Source: Crossiella sp. CA-258035
Lineage (GTDB): Bacteria; Actinomycetota; Actinomycetes; Mycobacteriales; Pseudonocardiaceae
Length of the DNA: 64,000 bases
Assembly: GCF_030064675.1 (NCBI RefSeq)
Contig: NZ_CP116413.1
Span: 6,604,001-6,668,000, forward strand
Direction: 5' to 3'
The notes below the pieces were generated by a model. It was not told the DNA's origin. It searched no databases and saw only the letters and a list, made by a program, of their open reading frames with translations. Positions 1 through 10,825 of the stretch are shown here, one piece after another (within the stretch, counting starts at the first letter, position 1; each line of letters opens with the position of its first letter). The position numbers were made by a program, and so were the translations under genes.

Positions 1-712
1 CGGCCTGCGGCACGTCCAGCTCGACCACGTCGAACGGGGTGAAGCCGAGGGTGTCCTGGGCGTAGCCGACCAGGTCGGCCAGCCGCTCCCCCGCGGGTCG
101 CTGGTCCTGCCGCCACGGCGGTCCGTCACCGGCGACCCGCTGGCCGAGCGCGGTGACCGGGAAGGGCAGCATCGAGCCGTAGAGGGCGGCCAGCTCGACC
201 ACGGTGGGCCCGGCGAGCCAGGACTCCGCGCCGGGCCGGGCGGACAGGGTGACCGTGGTGCCGGGTTCGGCGCGTTCGGCGGGGCCGAACCGGTAGGTGC
301 CGTCGGCGCGGCCGACCCACTCCACCGCGGGCGCGCCGGTGGCCGAGCGGGTGGTCACGGTGACCTCGTCGGCGACCAGGAACGCCGAGAGCAGGCCGAT
401 GCCGAACTGGCCGAGGAACTCGTGCCGGGCGAAGCCCAGCTCGTCCCGCTTGGAGCTGCGGCCGATGGTGGCCAGCAGCTCGTGCACCTGTTCCTCGGTG
501 AGCCCGATGCCGGTGTCGGTGACGGTGAGCGTGCCGCCGGTGCTGTCGATGGTGATCCCGGCGGGCGCGTCCGGATCGGCGGCGCGGCGGGCGGTCACCG
601 CGTCCACCGCGTTCTGCAGCAGCTCGCGCAGGTAGACCCGTGGGCTGGCGTAGAGGTGGTGGCTGAGCAGGTCGACCACGCCACGCAGGTCGACCTGGAA
701 GGTGCGGTCCAA
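1..712 (-). CDS. htpG: HSP90-family chaperone (HtpG-like), N-terminal part
   Basis: About 237 codons are visible before the gene runs off the left edge. They encode the GHKL ATPase domain of an HSP90-type cytosolic folding chaperone. Seen motifs, in order: ELLQNAVDA (N-box, Mg/ATP), DTGIGLTEEQV (G1), GQFGIGLLSAF (G2 lid region) and a GTTVTL strand. The middle and C-terminal dimerisation domains lie outside the window. I chose the TTG at 712, which gives MDRTFQVDLRG, because a GGGGGGA stretch lies 9 nt upstream; an in-frame ATG at 745 would add 11 residues. It is divergent from the GNAT gene, with a very short shared promoter space. Family assignment is firm; the start is uncertain. Confidence 0.9.
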   Translation of the reverse strand, partial: MDRTFQVDLRGVVDLLSHHLYASPRVYLRELLQNAVDAVTARRAADPDAPAGITIDSTGGTLTVTDTGIGLTEEQVHELLATIGRSSKRDELGFARHEFLGQFGIGLLSAFLVADEVTVTTRSATGAPAVEWVGRADGTYRFGPAERAEPGTTVTLSARPGAESWLAGPTVVELAALYGSMLPFPVTALGQRVAGDGPPWRQDQRPAGERLADLVGYAQDTLGFTPFDVVELDVPQA

Positions 713-754
713 AATGATTCGTCCCCCCAAGTGCGGTGGGGCCATCCTAAGGCG

Positions 755-1618
755 GTGAACGCCACCAGGTCCGGGAAATATGAGCACGGGCTGCGCGGGA
801 TGCAGGAGCTGGCCGACGCGGTGTGGACGCCGGGCAGCCGCTGGCACCCCGGCGAGCTGGCCTGGGCGCGGTTGCAGCACCTGGGCCGCGAGCCGGACTG
901 GCCGACCCGGTTGTGGCGGCAAGGATCCACGGTGCTGGCCTGGGGCTGGGTGGACCTGCCCGGCACGCTCTACCTCCAGGTGCGGCCCGGCTCGGCGGAG
1001 CTGCTCGGCGAGGTGCTGGCCTGGGCGGAGTCGGTGGCCACTGAAGCGCTCTCGGTGCTGGCGCTGGACCGGGAACGTCACCTGCTGGAAGGCTTGCGCG
1101 CCAACGGATACGCCGAGTCCACTTCGGACGGTCCGTTCTTCCGGCGGATGGTCGGCGGTCTGGCCGAGCTGCCCGAAGTGGTGCTGCCGCGGGGTTTCAC
1201 CATCCGGGAGGCCACCGATCTGGCGGCCAGGACCGAGCTGCACCGGGCCGCCTGGCACCCCTCGCGGGTGAGCCTGGCCAGCTACACCAACGTGACCAGG
1301 GCCTGGCTGTACCGGCGGGAGCTGGACCTGGTGGCGCACGCCCCGGACGGCACACCGGCCGCCTACTGCCTGGGCTGGCTGGACTCGCGCGGCCGGGTCG
1401 GGGTGTTCGAGCCGGTGGGCACCGCGCCGGAGTTCCGGGGGCGCGGGCTGGGCCGGGCGGTGTGCCTGGCGGCGATGCGGCGGATGCGGGAGCTGGGCGC
1501 GGACACCGTCACCGTGCTGCCCCGCGGCGACGCCGCCTACCCGGTGCCGGCGCGGCTCTACGCCGGGCTGGGGCTGACGCCGATCGGCCGAACGGTGGTC
1601 TTCACCCGGGCGCGCTGA
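755..1618 (+). CDS. GNAT-family N-acetyltransferase
   Basis: Predicted cytoplasmic acyl-CoA-dependent N-acetyltransferase of about 287 residues; substrate unknown. The C-terminal half carries the GNAT acetyl-CoA signature: a strand followed by APEFRGRGLGRAVCLAAM, a classic (R/Q)xxGxG motif A. The N-terminal half (GELAWARLQ and following) resembles a degenerate first GNAT fold, so this may be a tandem-GNAT protein. I chose GTG 755 (VNATRSGKYEHGLRG), which has AAGG just upstream; ATG 800 (MQELADAVW) is a plausible shorter start. It is divergent from the HSP90 gene and followed after 33 nt by a small membrane protein. Confidence 0.8.
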   Translation: MNATRSGKYEHGLRGMQELADAVWTPGSRWHPGELAWARLQHLGREPDWPTRLWRQGSTVLAWGWVDLPGTLYLQVRPGSAELLGEVLAWAESVATEALSVLALDRERHLLEGLRANGYAESTSDGPFFRRMVGGLAELPEVVLPRGFTIREATDLAARTELHRAAWHPSRVSLASYTNVTRAWLYRRELDLVAHAPDGTPAAYCLGWLDSRGRVGVFEPVGTAPEFRGRGLGRAVCLAAMRRMRELGADTVTVLPRGDAAYPVPARLYAGLGLTPIGRTVVFTRAR

Positions 1619-1651
1619 ACCATTCCACGACCGGCGGCCGTTGGCCGGAAC

Positions 1652-1969
1652 ATGAGCACCGCGTCGATCGCCGGAATCCTCGTCATGCTGCCCGCGCTGG
1701 TCGGGATCGCCATCCTGTGGCGGTGGAGCGCGCCCGGCCTGGCCGAGCCCAAACCCCTGCCCCAGCCCAGAGACCTGATCGCCAGGGCCAAGGAGGTCGC
1801 GGAGCGGTTCACCCCGCAGCGCCGCGCGCCGATCGGTCCCCGGATCGGCGCGCACCGCAGCCGGGTGCCGCGGTACGCGCCGATGCCGACGATGCGGTCG
1901 GTGGCCGAGCTCCGCGCCAGGGAGGACGCGGACCACCTGTCCTACTACCCGAAGCTGCGCCGGGACTAG
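1652..1969 (+). CDS. Small single-pass membrane protein, unknown function
   Basis: A 105-residue protein with one clear transmembrane segment at about residues 5-24 (IAGILVMLPALVGIAILW), followed by a basic, proline-rich cytoplasmic tail ending in YYPKLRRD. No catalytic motif is visible and I do not recognise the family. It follows the GNAT gene by 33 nt on the same strand, and its stop overlaps by 4 nt the stop of the convergent secreted-protein gene. Coding is supported by actinobacterial codon bias and the sensible hydrophobic segment. Confidence 0.6.
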   Translation: MSTASIAGILVMLPALVGIAILWRWSAPGLAEPKPLPQPRDLIARAKEVAERFTPQRRAPIGPRIGAHRSRVPRYAPMPTMRSVAELRAREDADHLSYYPKLRRD

Positions 1970-2799
1970 CGGCGGAAGCGCCAGGTCTTGCTGTCGAAGG
2001 CGACGCAGATGCTCGGCGAGAGCACGACCACCCGCAGCGTGCCGTCCCGGAAGTCGTAGTCCACGCCCTCGACCTCGAAGTTCCCGGAACACCCGCTCTG
2101 CAACGGCAGCTGGCCCAGCTCCCGGACCACCCCTCGGACGTCCGCACCGCCCAGCGCGGCGTCCAGGTCGACCTGGAGCAGCTGCTTGCCCGGTCCGTCG
2201 GAGGCGCAGAGCAGCTGGGTGGCCGAGGTGAACTCGCAGCCCTGGATGTTGGTCACCGTGCGGTCCAGCCGGATCGCGAAGGCGTACGGCAGGTTCTTCC
2301 CCGGATCCGTCACGGCCACCCCGGGGTTGGGGAAGACCAGGAAGCGGTTCATCTGGCCCCACTCCCCCGACACCAGCCACCTGGCGTCGGGGGAGACGGC
2401 GGCGAAGGAGTTGTTGACCGCTTCCCAGGACTCCAGCTGGTGCACGTACTCCGCGCGCCTGCCGTCGGCGGTCTCCACCCGGAACATCTTGGCGCGCAAG
2501 GTGCTGCTCTGGTACGGCTCCACGTAGACGCCCTGCCGGGAGCCGGGGTCGCCGATGTGGTCCCAGCCCCTGGTGCGCACGTCCAGGGGGATGGTGCCGA
2601 TGCCGGTGTAGCGGATGGATCCGTTGCCGTTGCGGATGATCGTGGCCAGGCCCTGGCTCTCGTCCAGCGGCCGGGCGTGGTCGGAGCCGAGGGTCCTCCA
2701 CGGGCCGACGTCGGCGGAGGCGGGCAGGGCGCCCAGGATGAGGGCGGTCAGGACGAACAGGGTGGTGGTGGCGCTGCGCAGGACGTTCCCGCGGGTCAT
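1966..2799 (-). CDS. Secreted protein of unknown function
   Basis: A 277-residue exported protein. A Sec signal peptide covers residues 1 to about 29 (hydrophobic core TTLFVLTALILGALPASA, cleavage before DVGPW). The mature part reads like a beta-rich, propeller-like fold (repeated WLVSGEWGQ-, FAIRLDRTV- and LLQVDLDAAL-type strands), with Cys residues probably forming disulphides. I do not recognise an enzyme family. Its ATG overlaps the stop codon of the upstream regulator gene by 4 nt (ATGA), so the two are translationally coupled and the regulator may control or sense this product. Confidence 0.7.
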   Translation of the reverse strand: MTRGNVLRSATTTLFVLTALILGALPASADVGPWRTLGSDHARPLDESQGLATIIRNGNGSIRYTGIGTIPLDVRTRGWDHIGDPGSRQGVYVEPYQSSTLRAKMFRVETADGRRAEYVHQLESWEAVNNSFAAVSPDARWLVSGEWGQMNRFLVFPNPGVAVTDPGKNLPYAFAIRLDRTVTNIQGCEFTSATQLLCASDGPGKQLLQVDLDAALGGADVRGVVRELGQLPLQSGCSGNFEVEGVDYDFRDGTLRVVVLSPSICVAFDSKTWRFRR

Positions 2800-3815
2800 G
2801 CTCGCTCCTGGGGGACGGAGGGGTGGCGCGGCGGAACCGGATCGGAGACTACCCGGTTCCGTTGCCCGCGGTCGAGCATGCCGCGGTCCAGCAGTCCCAA
2901 AGCGGCCGCGCGCAGCCCGGCCTGGAACCGGCTGGTCGCGCCGAGGGTGTCCATCAGCGCCCGGACGTGGCGTTGCGCGGTGCGCAGGCTGACGCCCAGG
3001 CGCAGCGCGATGGTCTTGTCAGTGAGCCCGGCGGCCAGCAGCTCCAGCACCCGCCAGTCGATGCCGGGGGTGACGTGCTGGCCGGGCAGCGGGGCGGCGC
3101 GCTGCCAGCTGTGCTCGAACAGCGAGCGCAGCCCGGTCAGCAGCGCGGAGGCCGAGACCAGCAGCGCGCTGTCGGTCTCCTGCCCGATGGCCACCGGCAG
3201 GATCGCCCACCGCCGGTCCACCAGCCCCAGCTTGGTCGGCAGCCCCGGCAGCACCCGGATCCGCTCACCCCGGGACCGCCTGCGGTGCAAGGCGTCCAGC
3301 ACATGCGCACAGTCCACATAGGACGCGTCGTAGACAGTTCGGTAGACCACACCGGCGGCCAGCGCGCTGCGCGCCTCCTCGTTGGCCGCGCCGGCGACAT
3401 AGGGCGGCCGCTCGAACTGGCAGACCTCGAACCGGGCCGCGCGCTGCAACCCGGCCCAGCGCCGCCCGATCGCGGCGTGCCCGTGCAGCAGCTCCACCGG
3501 CCCGTGGCTCTCCGAGTCGCCACTGGCCCGGTCGTAGAGGGTCATCAGCGCCGGGATGAGCGCGCGCACCCGGTGCAGACGCTGGTGGTGGGAGACGATG
3601 TAGGACTCGATCGCCGAGTCCGGCGGCACCCGGGCCCACCGCCCGTCCGCGCCGACCACCAGCCCGGCCTGGTCGAGCAGGCCGAGCAGGGCGGCGGTGC
3701 GGTCGGGGTCGAGGCGGGCCGCGGCGGCCAGCTCGCCGGTGGTCCAGGACGGGCGGGTCAGCACGATCTCGTACACGCGCTGTTGGTCGGCGGTGAGGCC
3801 GAGCACCTCCAACAT
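2796..3815 (-). CDS. Two-HTH transcriptional regulator (TrmB-like N-terminus, LuxR-type C-terminus)
   Basis: A 339-residue regulator. The N-terminus (LGLTADQQRVYEIVL, TTGELAAAA, LLGLLDQAGLV) looks like a TrmB/winged-helix domain. The C-terminus is a LuxR-type HTH (LLAAGLTDKTIALRLGVSLR followed by TAQRHVRALMDTLGATSR). The central region has no recognised sensor. This architecture is common in actinobacterial regulators of antibiotic or developmental loci. I use the ATG at 3815 (MLEVLGLT); an upstream in-frame start at 3848 adds 11 unconvincing residues. The gene overlaps the downstream secreted-protein gene by ATGA. No operator is evident. Confidence 0.8.
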   Translation of the reverse strand: MLEVLGLTADQQRVYEIVLTRPSWTTGELAAAARLDPDRTAALLGLLDQAGLVVGADGRWARVPPDSAIESYIVSHHQRLHRVRALIPALMTLYDRASGDSESHGPVELLHGHAAIGRRWAGLQRAARFEVCQFERPPYVAGAANEEARSALAAGVVYRTVYDASYVDCAHVLDALHRRRSRGERIRVLPGLPTKLGLVDRRWAILPVAIGQETDSALLVSASALLTGLRSLFEHSWQRAAPLPGQHVTPGIDWRVLELLAAGLTDKTIALRLGVSLRTAQRHVRALMDTLGATSRFQAGLRAAALGLLDRGMLDRGQRNRVVSDPVPPRHPSVPQERA

Positions 3816-3898
3816 GCCACACACTCCGAGGCAGGGGTACCTCGACATCTACCGCCCCGGGCGGCGGGCCACTACCCGCCGCCCGGAGGGTCACCCAC

Positions 3899-5939
<2,041 letters not shown>

Positions 5940-6007
5940 CCGGCCCTTCCCCGCTGCCACGTACCATGGCCAGTCGGCAGACCAGCAGCGGAACGGATTG
6001 AGCGGCG

Positions 6008-7474
6008 ATGACGGCGAGTGTCGACGAGGAGATCGAGCAGACCGGCGGCCCGGGGATCGACCCGGACCGGATGGCGATCTGCCTCCAGGTGCTGGCCGAG
6101 GTCGAGGAGCTGCCCACCGAGCACCCGGACGCGGTGGCCGTCCGCCGGGCCACCGCCGCGATCTTCAAGGACGTGCGCAAGCGCCGTCGCCAGGCCAAGC
6201 GGCAGGCGGTGGCCGAGGCCGACCGCGCGGTGACCGCGGCCACCGCCACCGGCTCGCCGGAGCGGATCGACGACGAGACCCGCGGCATCCCGCTGGTGTC
6301 CAACGCCGCCGGCGCCACCGCGGGCACGCTGATCCGCTCCCGGGCCTGCTACCACTGCAAACAGCGCTACCACGTGGTGGACGCCTTCTACCACCAGCTG
6401 TGCCCGCCGTGCGCGGAGCTGAACCGGTCCCGCCGGGACGCGCGCACCGACCTGACCGGGCGGCGCGCGCTGCTCACCGGCGGCCGCGCCAAGATCGGCA
6501 TGTACATCGCGCTGCGGCTGCTCCGCGACGGCGCGCACACCACCATCACCACCCGCTTCCCCAACGACGCGGTGCGCCGCTTCGCCGCCATGGAGGACAG
6601 CGGCGACTGGCTGCACCGGCTGCGCGTGGTCGGCATCGACCTGCGCGACCCGGCCCAGGTGGTCGCGCTGGCCGACTCGGTCGCCGAGCAGGGCCCGCTG
6701 GACATCCTGGTCAACAACGCCGCGCAGACCGTGCGCCGCTCCCCCGGCTCCTACGCGCTGCTGGAGTCCGCCGAGTCGGCGCCACTGCCCGCGGGCCCGC
6801 TGCCCGAGCTGATCACCTTCGGCCACACCAGCGACGCCCACCCCAAGGCGCTGGCCGGGTCACTGGCCGAGGCCAGCGTGCAGGCGCACAACCTGACCGC
6901 GCTGGCGCTGACCGCCGGTTCGGCCTCGATGGACCGGGTGGCCGCGGACATCGCCATCGACGCCGGTGGCCTGGTGCCCGACCTCCAGGACGTGAACAGC
7001 TGGACCCAGCGGGTGCACGAGGTGGACGCGCTGGAGATGCTGGAGGTCCAGCTGTGCAACCAGACCGCGCCGTTCATCCTGATCAGCAGGCTGCGCCCGG
7101 CGATGGCCGCGGCCACGGCGCGGCGCAAGTACGTGGTGAACGTCTCCGCGATGGAGGGCCAGTTCAGCCGCAAGTACAAGGGCCCCGGCCACCCGCACAC
7201 GAACATGGCCAAGGCCGCGCTGAACATGCTCACCCGCACCAGCGCGGAGGAGATGCTGACCACCGACGGCATCCTGATGACCGCGGTGGACACCGGCTGG
7301 ATCACCGACGAGCGCCCGCACCCGACCAAGATGCGCCTGGCCGAGGAGGGCTTCCACGCCCCGCTCGACCTGGTCGACGGCGCGGCCAGGGTGTACGACC
7401 CGATCGTGCGCGGCGAGGCGGGCGAGGACCTGTACGGCTGCTTCCTGAAGGACTACGCGCCCGCGGCCTGGTGA
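6008..7474 (+). CDS. Zinc-ribbon/SDR fusion oxidoreductase-like protein
   Basis: A 488-residue protein with three parts: an N-terminal helical region; a zinc-ribbon-like knuckle with Cys114, Cys117, Cys132 and Cys135 (CYHC and CPPC); and a Rossmann short-chain dehydrogenase domain from about residue 148. The nucleotide-binding TGGRAKIG (157-164), NNAA (236-239) and VNVS (Ser380) are present. The YxxxK catalytic motif is not canonical: Lys402 is preceded by Thr398 (TNMAK), and the nearest Tyr is Tyr390. The family is therefore SDR-like with altered chemistry, or a nucleotide-dependent sensor. The start has no strong RBS, but the reading is continuous. The substrate cannot be told. Confidence 0.85.
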   Translation: MTASVDEEIEQTGGPGIDPDRMAICLQVLAEVEELPTEHPDAVAVRRATAAIFKDVRKRRRQAKRQAVAEADRAVTAATATGSPERIDDETRGIPLVSNAAGATAGTLIRSRACYHCKQRYHVVDAFYHQLCPPCAELNRSRRDARTDLTGRRALLTGGRAKIGMYIALRLLRDGAHTTITTRFPNDAVRRFAAMEDSGDWLHRLRVVGIDLRDPAQVVALADSVAEQGPLDILVNNAAQTVRRSPGSYALLESAESAPLPAGPLPELITFGHTSDAHPKALAGSLAEASVQAHNLTALALTAGSASMDRVAADIAIDAGGLVPDLQDVNSWTQRVHEVDALEMLEVQLCNQTAPFILISRLRPAMAAATARRKYVVNVSAMEGQFSRKYKGPGHPHTNMAKAALNMLTRTSAEEMLTTDGILMTAVDTGWITDERPHPTKMRLAEEGFHAPLDLVDGAARVYDPIVRGEAGEDLYGCFLKDYAPAAW

Positions 7475-7475
7475 G

Positions 7476-8390
7476 TCAGCACGGCAGCCGGTAGGCGAGC
7501 CACTCGTCGGCCACCACCAGCCCGGCCCCGGCCAGCGCCTCGGCCAGCACCGGGTCCTCCAGCTCGCGCACCACCAGCGTGGCGACCTCCAGCCGCGCCT
7601 GCTCGATCACCGCGACCAGCAGCACCAGCAGCTCGGCCGAGGTGGTGTCCCGGTGCACGACCAGCTCGACCTCGGCCGTCTCGTCGTCCACCAGCACCGC
7701 GGTGGCGAAGGCCTTGGGCTTGCCGTCGACGTCCCGCAGGTCCACGGTCAGGTACCCGGCCAGGTCTGCGCCGACCGCGTCGGCCACGTCGTCGACGGTC
7801 CACTCCCCGCCCAGCACGCCCGCGCACAGCGGCACGTACTCGGTCAGCTCGGCCTCGGTCGGCTCCACGGGCAGCTCCCGCACCGCGACCTCCGGCAACC
7901 CGCCGGGCGGCTGCCACCCGGCGAGCTCCAGCCGCCACACCCGCCCCAGCTCCGCCGCGGTCACCGCGTCCACCGCCGCCGCGGCCAGCCGGTCCAGCCG
8001 CCCCTCGGTGTCACACCAGCGCACCCCGGTGCACCCGGCCTCGCGAGCCAGCTCCACCGCCGCCCGCACCAGCACCGCCAGCACCTCGACCTCGGCCGCG
8101 GTGCCCTCGCCGACCGCGCCGGCGACCCGCCGGGCCTCGCGTTCGACCAGGACCCACTGCAACCCGGCGTCGGTCTCCGGCAGCTCCGGCCAGAACAGCT
8201 CGGCCCAGCCCAGCAGGGTCTCTCCCCGCCGGGCCACCACCGCGCCCAGCAGGCCGCGGTCCTCCTCTTCGAGGTCCGGCTCCGGCTCACCGAGCTCGGT
8301 GAACATCTCGCGAACCAGCTCGAGGTCGATGTGCTCGTCCCGCCGGAGCTCGACGGTGAGCGCGGTGGCGTCAGTGGTCCCGGTGCTCAT
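7476..8390 (-). CDS. GNAT-like hypothetical protein, probably tandem domain
   Basis: A 304-residue acidic cytoplasmic protein with no clear catalytic signature. Two segments resemble the GNAT fold: an N-terminal GAVVARRGETLLGWAELFW strand pair and a C-terminal AFATAVLVDDETAEVELVV followed by a helix. The acetyl-CoA loop is degenerate in both, so activity is doubtful. I chose ATG 8390 (MSTGTTDATALTVEL); a longer open frame upstream is not protein-like. Its 3' end lies 1 nt from the end of the convergent SDR gene. Confidence 0.7.
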   Translation of the reverse strand: MSTGTTDATALTVELRRDEHIDLELVREMFTELGEPEPDLEEEDRGLLGAVVARRGETLLGWAELFWPELPETDAGLQWVLVEREARRVAGAVGEGTAAEVEVLAVLVRAAVELAREAGCTGVRWCDTEGRLDRLAAAAVDAVTAAELGRVWRLELAGWQPPGGLPEVAVRELPVEPTEAELTEYVPLCAGVLGGEWTVDDVADAVGADLAGYLTVDLRDVDGKPKAFATAVLVDDETAEVELVVHRDTTSAELLVLLVAVIEQARLEVATLVVRELEDPVLAEALAGAGLVVADEWLAYRLPC

Positions 8391-8500
8391 GCTTTCCCCG
8401 TTCGCCGTGCCTGGCGCGAAGGTACTGGCAGACCCGGCCCGCTGACCTGCGGAACCACCCGGTGGGGCGGTGAACGCAACCCGGTCGGCGGCGCGGTTCA

Positions 8501-8731
8501 CTAGGTGAATGCGGTGACCGTGGGCAGGCGGTGATGGCGGTCGGCGAACTGCCACTCGTGCCACAGGTACACGTGCACCCCCATCACGTCCGCCACGATC
8601 TCGGCGACATGGCTGCGCACCGTGACCCCGCAGCGGTACGGGCACTCCATCACCAGCCGGACGTCGCCGGGTTCGGTGTCGGGGCGTCGGCGCTGGACTG
8701 GGATCGGCGTCTGGTTCGGGTTTCTCCCCAT
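8501..8731 (-). CDS. Small conserved-type hypothetical protein
   Basis: A 76-residue protein starting MGRNPNQTPIPVQRRRPDTE, with a CPYRCG motif and a His/Trp-rich tail (YLWHEWQFADRHHR). The single CxxxC could bind a metal or form a disulphide. I do not recognise a family. It is divergent from the DUF885 gene and read toward the GNAT-like gene. Reality of the gene is moderately supported by codon bias only. Confidence 0.5.
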   Translation of the reverse strand: MGRNPNQTPIPVQRRRPDTEPGDVRLVMECPYRCGVTVRSHVAEIVADVMGVHVYLWHEWQFADRHHRLPTVTAFT

Positions 8732-9039
8732 GCCCCAAACCTGTCCGGTGACTTTCGGGCAAGGCAGGTTCCGACTGCGTGACAGAGTCGCCGGTTTGCC
8801 GGACACGGGGGGACAGTGATGGGGTATGGCTAACACCCGTGGGAGTGAGTCCGATCCCACGAATGAGGTACGAGGAGAGAGTGGGGAGGTCACTCAGTGA
8901 ACCCGAAGAAGCACGAGATCCTGGACACCGGCAACTCAGGCACACACTGACACCAGTCTCGGCGCGAGTGCGGCGCCGAGGCCCGTGGGGGACGGCAAGG
9001 GGCCGCCGTCCTCCGGCCACAGACGGGCACACTGGGGGC

Positions 9040-10716
9040 ATGACCGAGGTGGGGGCGCTGGCCGACCGGTTGGTCGAGGTGCTGGCGACAGAGGATCCGC
9101 TCAACGACCTGCTCGACGGGCAGCCCGGTTTCCAGGGGCTGCTCCCACAGATCTCCGCGGCCGACCAGGCGCGGACCGCGGCCGCGGCGGCCGATCTTGC
9201 CGCCGCCGCAACGGAACTGACGGTATCCGGGCCGGACGCGGTCACCAGGGACGTCCTGGTGCAGCAGGCCGAGGCGGTCCGGACCCGCGCCGCCACCCGG
9301 CTGGCCGAGCACACCCTCCTCGACCTGATGCACGCGCCCGCGGTGGTCGCGCTCAACCGGCTGCCCTCGGCCCGGCCCGCGACCGCCGAACAGGAGGAGT
9401 TCTTCCTGGCCCGGATGGCCGGGCTCCCTGACTTCCTCGCCCAGGCCGCTGACCGGCACCGCGAGGGCGTGGCCTCCGGCCGCACCCCGGTGGCCCGTTC
9501 CCTGCACACGCTCACCGGGCTGCTCGAGAACCACCTCGCCCGCCCTGACCAAGATCCGCTGGCCCAAGCGCCGCTGACCGGCGACCGCACCACCCGGCGG
9601 GAACGGCTGCTGGCCGAGGAGGTCCGCCCCGCGGTCGCCGCCTACCGGGCCGCGCTCCGCGAGATCACCGGCCGCCCCGACGAGCGACCGGGCCTGTGCT
9701 GGCTGCCCGAGGGCGAGGCGAACTACACCGCGCTGGCCCGCATGCACACCACCACCGAGCGCACCCCAGCCGAGCTGCACGCCGAGGGCCTGCGCCTGCT
9801 CGCGGAGCTGGAGGCGGAGTTCGCGCGGCTGGGCGGGCCGCTGTTCGGGGTGCGCACCGGGGCCGAGGTCAGGGCACGGCTGCGCACCGACCCGGCGCTG
9901 AAGCTGCGGGACGGGGCCGAGCTGCTCGCGCTGTCCCGGGCGGCCATGGACCGGGCCGAGGCGGCCGCGCCGCGCTGGTTCGGCCGGATGCCGGGGCACC
10001 GCTGCGAGCTGCGCGAGACGCCGCCGGACAAGGCGCCCACCGCCTCCACCGCCGCCTACCTGCCGCCGCCGCTGGACGGCTCGCGGCCGGGCATCTACTA
10101 CGCCAACACCTACCGGGTCACCGAGCGGGACCGCTGCGTGACCGAGGCCAACGCCTTCCACGAGGCGGTGCCCGGCCACCACTTCCAGCTGGGCCTGGCC
10201 GCCGAGCTGACCGGCCTGCCCGCGCTGCGCCGGGTGGCCTGGGTGAACGCCTACATGGAGGGCTGGGCGCTCTACTGCGAGCACCTGGCCGAGGAGATGG
10301 GCCTGTACTCCGGCGACCTGATGCGGCTGGGCGCGCTGGCCAACACGGCCATGCGCGCGGCACGGCTGGTGGTGGACACCGGGCTGCACGCCTTCGGCTG
10401 GCCGCGCGACCGGGTGGTGACCTTCCTGCGCGAGCACACCGCGATGACCGAGGTGGAGATCGCCTCGGAGACCGACCGCTACATCGAGACCCCCGGCCAG
10501 GCCCTGTCCTACCTGGTCGGCCGGATGGAGTTCCAGCGGCTGCGGGCCCGCGCCGAGCGGGAGCTGGGCGCGGGCTTCGCCATCCGCGGCTTCCACGACC
10601 TGGTGCTCGGCGGCGGCCCGCTGCCGCTGACCGTGCTGGACCGGGTGGTGGACGACTGGCTGAAGGTCGTGTCTCGCGGGTCTCGCACGCGATCGCCGGG
10701 CCCAGCCCGTCCCTGA
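9040..10716 (+). CDS. DUF885-family hydrolase (putative zinc peptidase)
   Basis: A 558-residue protein of the DUF885 family, thought to be zinc metallohydrolases. The family hallmark HEAVPGHHFQ is present about two-thirds along, followed by VNAYMEGWALYCEHLAEEMG, which supplies the second Glu. No signal peptide is seen, so it is cytoplasmic. I start at ATG 9040 (MTEVGALADRLVEV), preceded by GGGG; the upstream open frame is unlike protein. The last 17 codons (VSRGSRTRS and on) lie inside the 162-bp palindrome and look like an acquired tail; the family-like sequence ends about DDWLKV. Confidence 0.88.
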   Translation: MTEVGALADRLVEVLATEDPLNDLLDGQPGFQGLLPQISAADQARTAAAAADLAAAATELTVSGPDAVTRDVLVQQAEAVRTRAATRLAEHTLLDLMHAPAVVALNRLPSARPATAEQEEFFLARMAGLPDFLAQAADRHREGVASGRTPVARSLHTLTGLLENHLARPDQDPLAQAPLTGDRTTRRERLLAEEVRPAVAAYRAALREITGRPDERPGLCWLPEGEANYTALARMHTTTERTPAELHAEGLRLLAELEAEFARLGGPLFGVRTGAEVRARLRTDPALKLRDGAELLALSRAAMDRAEAAAPRWFGRMPGHRCELRETPPDKAPTASTAAYLPPPLDGSRPGIYYANTYRVTERDRCVTEANAFHEAVPGHHFQLGLAAELTGLPALRRVAWVNAYMEGWALYCEHLAEEMGLYSGDLMRLGALANTAMRAARLVVDTGLHAFGWPRDRVVTFLREHTAMTEVEIASETDRYIETPGQALSYLVGRMEFQRLRARAERELGAGFAIRGFHDLVLGGGPLPLTVLDRVVDDWLKVVSRGSRTRSPGPARP

Positions 10717-10825
10717 CGGCGGCGCCGAGACGACCAAGTACGCCCGGTACGAGGCCGCCTCGACGCCACCGTCAGGAACGACCTGGACTCCGGCGCTCAC
10801 GCACGAGACCCGCGAGACACGACCT
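10664..10825 (-). repeat. 162-bp palindrome; possible structured RNA at tryptophanase 3' end
   Basis: Arms at 10664-10741 and 10747-10825 are inverted copies around a 5-nt loop (GCCCG). The outer 22 bp are identical (AGGTCGTGTCTCGCGGG and on). By hand alignment 64 of 78 aligned positions match, with one single-base bulge. All ten transition differences run the same way (C or A in the left arm, T or G in the right). As minus-strand RNA these become G-U wobbles; as plus-strand RNA they would be A-C mismatches. The right arm starts inside the tryptophanase TAG codon and the left arm overlaps the last DUF885 codons. It may be a terminator, a stabilising 3' element, a small RNA or a remnant inverted-repeat element. 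The palindrome is directly seen; the RNA role is inference. Confidence 0.8.

Noticed and set aside
422-799. Long open frame extending the GNAT gene upstream to 422
   Set aside because: It reads antisense to the HSP90 gene; the extension is not GNAT-like.
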